Shown one piece after another: positions 54,601 to 57,847 of a DNA stretch of 57,847 nt. The first letter of the stretch is position 1. Each line of letters starts with the position of its first letter. Under the pieces are notes generated by a model. That model had not been told where the DNA came from, searched no databases, and saw only the letters and a program-made list of their open reading frames with translations. Location of the stretch: the NCBI RefSeq assembly GCF_000003815.2, contig NC_049985.1:6480213-6538059 (forward strand), written 5' to 3'. The position numbers were made by a program, and so were the translations under genes. This stretch comes from Branchiostoma floridae. Lineage: Eukaryota > Chordata > Leptocardii > Amphioxiformes > Branchiostomatidae.

Positions 54601-57600
54601 TGACAAAGGTGTCAAACTGTTATTTTTTGTGGACCTCTGTGAGTACCTTCACTAATTACAACACTCCAAGGAAAAAAGAACTTTCTTTCCAATCCATTAG
54701 CCCACTAACAAGTGCTTTTAGCACTAATAGCACAGAAGAGAACACAGACTGATGACCAGTGCTTGAAAAGAACCAAATGTAATATAAGCAAATTGAGTCA
54801 ACACAAGACCTTCTACTAATGGAATGAATAATTTCAGACCAAAATTGCATCAGTCCTGGTGTTTTTTGTAGTAGTGTAGCATTACAGCTGTGCTGGTAAC
54901 AGCTGGCTTTTGATGTTAATTGTTTCATGTAGCGCTCAACATTTCAAGGTAGCTTTTCCCTTGTTGTACTAGAACAGCCCAAGGGTCTGTAACCGCCATT
55001 CTTTTCATGCCTAAGGATCCAAAGGGCAATGGTCCGAGACAAGAGAAGTATTTGGGAAATTACAAAGTAGGGAGTTGCATCTCTCAGTTGGATTAAAGTA
55101 TCGTGAAACAAACGCACGCACACAGACCATTATAACACGCACACACACACTCTCTCTCTCATACTTACTACCAGGTATATTATCTCTTAGTCCATAATTG
55201 TAATATTGTAAGAAATGAAAAATTGATTGGAAGACATATTTTCATTCATAGCGGGAATAAGACAATATGATTAGGGGAGATTTTACAAGCACAGCTGTTC
55301 TTTTACTGCTACATTGAATGTGCGTGAAACAATAGCTTTTTACCCATCCCAGCTGTTCTGTTACAGTCCTAGTGGTTGCTTTCATCTGGATTGCTCTTTG
55401 AATATCGTACACTCTGTTGCGTTGAAAACAAAGTTTAATTCAAGGACAGAATAAATTCCTCTGGCCTTCAAAGGGGAATCATGCAGACAATCCAAAATTT
55501 CTGCTTTACTCCCTTGGGGTGAAGTCATCATCATTCCATTTGAGTAGATGCATAGATTTGGAAGGCCCAGGGTTTGTCATACCAAAGACTTGAAAAAATG
55601 TTGCATAATGCTTTCTCTGCTTAGCACTTTGACTTGAGAAGGAGTAAATTTATAGGACTATAGCCCCACCACACATTAATTTTTGACTGTCTATAAAATA
55701 CATGTATTCAATGGACTTCCAGCCAGTGGACTACTCCCTTGCTGATATAGCCTGTGTGGCCAGAGGACAAAAATGACAAAAGAAAGATAAAATTATGGGA
55801 AGAATTTTAACAAAAGTCTCACTATTCCTTCATGACTAACTAATGCCCGTCTTCTGTCCCAGGCACTTTGTGCTGCAGATCTCTGACGGGATTGATGACA
55901 TGGGCGGCATCAGCTGGTCCCTGACTCTCTGCAACCTCCTGGGCTGGGTCGTCGTCTTCTTCTCATTGGTCAAGGGAGTCAAGTCATCCGGCAAGGTAAG
56001 GCTATCACTTTCACGGAATAAAGGTTGCTCAAAGTGACTCACTCAACACTTCTCGACATATCCTGTTTCAAAGTCAGCAACTGAAATGCCCCCTGCAGTA
56101 CCAAAGAAATCTGCTAGAGGACCCAAACTTAGGTTTCTTCTTCCTGAGTACAAGTGCTCTCAATTCAAATAAATGAAATAAATATAGATTTTCCAGAACA
56201 CAGGATGAAATGGAAATTGTTCTGCAGTTGGATGTAAAGTCACCAGGGGGCCCCAAATCTCTTGGCATTTTTGACATCACCTCTACCAACACACCAAATT
56301 TCAAGACAATGCATCCATAGTTATTCTGTCCAAACATAAACCTATCAACAAATGCTTCTTGGCAAAGGTTTTAGCAACAAACCTGTATGATTTTATTATT
56401 TCTGAAATATGCAAAAATTGCTTAAAGTTAAAGATTCAACATCCAACTAACACCAGTGTTTACTGGTACCACTGATTACAGTATTGCTAACAGTTTTGTG
56501 TCTCCTTCCCAGGTTGTGTATTTCACTGCCACATTCCCCTACATCGTGCTGTTCATCCTACTGATCCGTGGCCTGACCCTTGACGGCGCCATGGATGGAG
56601 TCTTCTTCTACATCAAGCCTGACTGGAGCCGTCTGGCCCACCCTAAGGTGTGGATGGATGCAGCTGTGCAGATCTTCTACTCACTGGGCGCAGCCTGGGG
56701 ATCCCTCATCACCATGTCCAGCTACAACCGCTTCAACAACAACTGCTACCGGTAGGAAAATTAAAACGAAAACATTGTGCCAGGGTTGAAGCCAGCACCT
56801 GTCCTTCAGTCCTTTGAAGGAATTTTGCAGTTTGGGACTGAAAAAAGTTTTCCCATTCTGTCCCCAGGGACAGACAAAAATTGATATGTAAAGATATAAA
56901 AAAAACTAAAACCCATGTATTTTTCCTCACCAAAACAGATGACATTGAACAGCTTAGTCTACAAGCAAAATTTGCACCTTAAAAATGCACGAAATAGTGT
57001 TTCACAGGGTCTAGGTTTGAAAATTTTAGGGGATCCACACCCCCTAGAAATGATGCGCAACACCATGCCATGCCTTCGGTGCTCGATAGGATTCCCATTC
57101 AAAATCAAGGGGACTGAAAATGATTTCAGGCTGGCTACAACCCTGCATTGTGTCTTCTTGCTTAAGCTTAATTATTTATTTATTTATTTATTATTTATTG
57201 GTTTGGCTGATTCAGAACACACAGCCAGGGCTTGTCTTCGCAAGGTTAATGAATAACTAATTCCGTCAACCCTGACCTTCACTTCCTTTCACTCTGTGGT
57301 AAAGATGACTTGCATATACCTACACAGACGGGCAAGCAAACAGAATTCACGGTGACAAGCTTACTGAGAATTTTAGAACGTTTGAGTCATTTTCTTTATG
57401 TCGCTATATTCCTGTGCCTATCAATAAAGGATTTTCTGAACTGCATTTAAAAACTACTTATGTTCTTCTTGTCTTTTCCAGCGATGCCCTGATCATCTCT
57501 TTTAGCAACTGTGCCACCAGCGTGTTTGCCGGCTTTGTTATCTTCTCTGTCATTGGCTTCATGGCCCACGAGATAGGCGTGCCAGTCGCTGACGTTATCG

Positions 57601-57606
57601 ACCAAG
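42624..57606 (+). CDS. Gene 3: SLC6 amino-acid transporter, 5' part (eight exons)
   Basis: This is a plasma-membrane Na+/Cl- symporter, paralogue of gene 2, cut by the right window edge after 393 full codons. The exons are 42624-42665, 48867-49050, 50682-50813, 52154-52304, 52680-52853, 55863-55995, 56513-56751 and 57482-57606. TM1 has Gly59 at the monoamine-Asp position, then [18 protein letters not shown]. The loop-2 disulfide is Cys160/Cys169. The loop has five sequons (Asn193, 198, 202, 209, 216) and two further cysteines (184, 196). Gln325, Ser329, Asn361 and Ser365 are the ion-site residues by alignment. Exon phases match gene 2 throughout, except that TM5 and TM6 share one exon. The missing part is loop 4 to the tail. 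An amino-acid substrate is inferred; the exact one is unknown. Confidence 0.94.
46435..46545. mobile_element. Foldback with TAGCCTGGTATCC ends
   Basis: TAGCCTGGTATCC pairs with GGATACCAGGCTA, and TATAGCTCCTGAGTCTCTTC pairs with GAAGAGACTCGGGAGCTATA. The flanks GCAATCTT and GTCATCTT agree at 6 of 8 positions, perhaps a decayed duplication. It belongs to the same end type as 40589-40692. Confidence 0.78.
47613..48089. mobile_element. Inverted-repeat element with 81-bp near-perfect arms
   Basis: The arms 47613-47693 and 48008-48089 differ only by one inserted base (near GCATTTATGGG). The 314-bp interior contains no recognised domain. The high arm identity suggests a recent insertion or gene conversion. 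Its right border abuts the next foldback. Confidence 0.8.
48089..48280. mobile_element. Foldback rich in TTCGCGG motifs
   Basis: TACTGTAAATGCATTTAAG at the left pairs imperfectly with TTTCTGCATTTAATAGTA at the right. The interior has several TTCGCGGT and ACCGCGAA motifs in both orientations. It is a non-coding MITE; superfamily unassigned. Confidence 0.7.
48867..49050 (+). CDS. Gene 3 exon 2 (N-terminal tail, TM1)
   Basis: The acceptor is aacacag and the donor gtaagt; 184 nt, phase 0 to 1. It encodes an acidic, Ser/Asp-rich cytoplasmic segment, then [17 protein letters not shown] and TM1 with [17 protein letters not shown]. It is 30 nt longer than gene 2 exon 2, all in the tail. Confidence 0.94.
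49051..50681 (+). other. Gene 3 intron 2
   Basis: 1,631 bp; the first quarter is the hAT-like element 49078-49459. The remainder shows no conserved block. Confidence 0.8.
49078..49459. mobile_element. hAT-like non-autonomous element, 382 bp
   Basis: The ends TGCCCTGGAAGCCAGAC and GTCTGGCTTCCAGGGTA are inverted repeats. Further in, AGCCAAGGCAGGTTTTCTGA pairs with CGGGAAAACCTGCCTTGGCT. A perfect 8-bp duplication GCTAAGGG flanks it (49070-49077 and 49460-49467). There is no coding frame of note. It lies 27 bp after the exon 2 donor. Confidence 0.9.
50682..50813 (+). CDS. Gene 3 exon 3 (TM2)
   Basis: The acceptor is tttccgcag and the donor gtaaga; 132 nt as in gene 2. It encodes [20 protein letters not shown] and [16 protein letters not shown]. 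Confidence 0.95.
51295..52067. mobile_element. CAGGGCTCGAAATAC element, 773 bp, 5-bp duplication
   Basis: It begins CAGGGCTCGAAATAC and ends GTATTTCGAGCCCTG (perfect 15-bp ends). CCTTT flanks it on both sides (51290-51294 and 52068-52072). AACTTGCAC/TACTTGCAC motifs recur just inside each end. The CAG...CTG termini recall hAT; a 5-bp duplication would fit a minority hAT lineage and the match may extend by chance. It contains no recognisable transposase. It is in intron 3 of gene 3. Confidence 0.82.
52154..52304 (+). CDS. Gene 3 exon 4 (TM3, loop 2 start)
   Basis: The acceptor is tttgtag and the donor gtaagt; 151 nt, phase 1 to 2. It encodes TM3 ([20 protein letters not shown]), [15 protein letters not shown] and V. 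Both disulfide cysteines are in this exon, whereas in gene 2 the second one is in the next exon. Confidence 0.94.
52680..52853 (+). CDS. Gene 3 exon 5 (extracellular loop 2)
   Basis: The acceptor is atttcccag and the donor gtaagt; 174 nt. It encodes a hydrophilic loop with five NxT sequons within 24 residues and two extra cysteines, ending PTEEYWK. The loop sequence is unrelated to gene 2 except for sequon richness and the TRVS motif. Confidence 0.94.
52854..55862 (+). other. Gene 3 intron 5
   Basis: 3.0 kb with a hAT-like MITE at 52921-53216 and a CA/CT microsatellite at about 55130-55160. The rest shows nothing recognisable. Confidence 0.75.
52921..53216. mobile_element. hAT-like MITE, CAGNGNTCTAGCCA ends
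   Basis: It begins CAGAGTTCTAGCCA and ends TGGCTAGAGCACTG. The flanks GAGTGAAG and GGGTGAAG agree at 7 of 8 positions. Internal blocks (CCATTCTGTCC, GGACAAAAAT, ATGTAAAGATAT, CAGAGGGTCTAG, ATTCAAAATCCAGGGG) reappear in the same order in the 56781 element. Confidence 0.82.
55863..55995 (+). CDS. Gene 3 exon 6 (end of loop 2, TM4)
   Basis: The acceptor is ctgtcccag and the donor gtaagg; 133 nt as in gene 2. It encodes [20 protein letters not shown]4 and KGVKSSGK. Confidence 0.96.
56513..56751 (+). CDS. Gene 3 exon 7 (TM5 and TM6 in one exon)
   Basis: The acceptor is cttcccag and the donor gtagga; 239 nt, exactly 135+104 of gene 2 exons 7 and 8. It encodes [28 protein letters not shown] followed without a break by [14 protein letters not shown], then [12 protein letters not shown]. 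Confidence 0.96.
56781..57145. mobile_element. hAT-like MITE, CAGGGTTGAAGCCAGC ends (365 bp)
   Basis: CAGGGTTGAAGCCAGC pairs with GGCTGGCTACAACCCTG. The flanks CATTGTGC and CATTGTGT agree at 7 of 8 positions, a hAT-type duplication. The interior shares ordered blocks with the 52921 element, so both belong to one family inserted twice in the same gene. It is in intron 7 of gene 3. Confidence 0.83.
57482..57606 (+). CDS. Gene 3 exon 8 (TM7)
   Basis: The acceptor is ttttccag and the donor gtgggt; 125 nt as in gene 2 exon 9. It encodes [27 protein letters not shown] and VPVADVIDQ. The next exon (loop 4 and TM8) lies beyond the window. Confidence 0.95.
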
Positions 57607-57847
57607 GTGGGTATCCCAGCCCCTTTCTCTTGATGTAACTTTTGTGTTGTTCTATCAACTTCTGAACTGGAGACAGAGACATCCCCTTCGAGTTGGCTTC
57701 CTTTTTGGTTTACTTTAGATTCTCGTTACAAGGAAGCACCATTTGTACTAGCAGTCATAGTAATGCAACTTGGGACAAAGCAAATGTTTGTGGGTGTGAC
57801 GAGTTTGTGGTGACAGTGACAGTGCGCAATTTGAACTAAGAATCACC
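57607..57847 (+). other. Gene 3 intron 8, cut by the window edge
   Basis: 241 bp of intron with nothing recognised; no acceptor followed by the expected [11 protein letters not shown]-like coding is present. Confidence 0.85.

Overview
The window is eukaryotic nuclear DNA. Short exons with GT-AG borders and preserved phase are separated by 0.1-9 kb introns full of small inverted-repeat transposons. The protein sequences, the tandem paralogues and the dense polymorphic-looking MITEs fit a deuterostome invertebrate, most likely an amphioxus (Branchiostoma). The species is an inference and nothing in the sequence proves it.

Three genes of the SLC6 family (Na+/Cl- coupled transporters, LeuT fold, 12 transmembrane segments) lie head to tail on the + strand. 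Gene 1 contributes only its last three exons (531-1871). Gene 2 is complete: a probable first exon at 13765-13770 and 14 solid exons from 22497 to 37422, 631 residues in all. Gene 3 starts at 42624 and leaves the right edge after its eighth exon (57606), which encodes TM7. Exon lengths and phases match between paralogues (101/168 nt in genes 1 and 2; 132, 133 and 125 nt in genes 2 and 3), so these are local tandem duplicates. One exact difference is that exons 7 and 8 of gene 2 (135+104 nt) form a single 239-nt exon in gene 3. Genes 2 and 3 have Gly, not Asp, at the TM1 substrate position, which marks amino-acid rather than monoamine transporters. Gene 2 most resembles the proline (SLC6A7), glycine (SLC6A5/A9) and ATB0,+ (SLC6A14) branch. 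The substrate cannot be assigned from sequence alone.

Layout: 1-1871 end of gene 1; 1872 to about 3600 its probable 3' UTR; to about 13550 intergenic; 13560-13770 promoter-like region and first exon of gene 2; 13771-22496 long first intron; 22497-37422 body of gene 2; 37423 to about 39350 its 3' UTR; 39350-42200 intergenic with a cluster of foldback elements; 42208-42623 promoter region of gene 3; 42624-57606 gene 3 (5' part); then intron to the edge.

The main unexpected signals are: an 18-bp element (17/18 identical) plus a CACGTG box upstream of both gene 2 and gene 3; a 1.2-kb foldback with about 510-bp arms in intron 10 of gene 2; several MITE families with visible target-site duplications; a YDP-repeat tail ending in a PDZ-ligand-like SRL in gene 1; and the exact intron difference in the TM5/TM6 region. 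No bacterial, viral, CRISPR, rRNA or tRNA gene was recognised.
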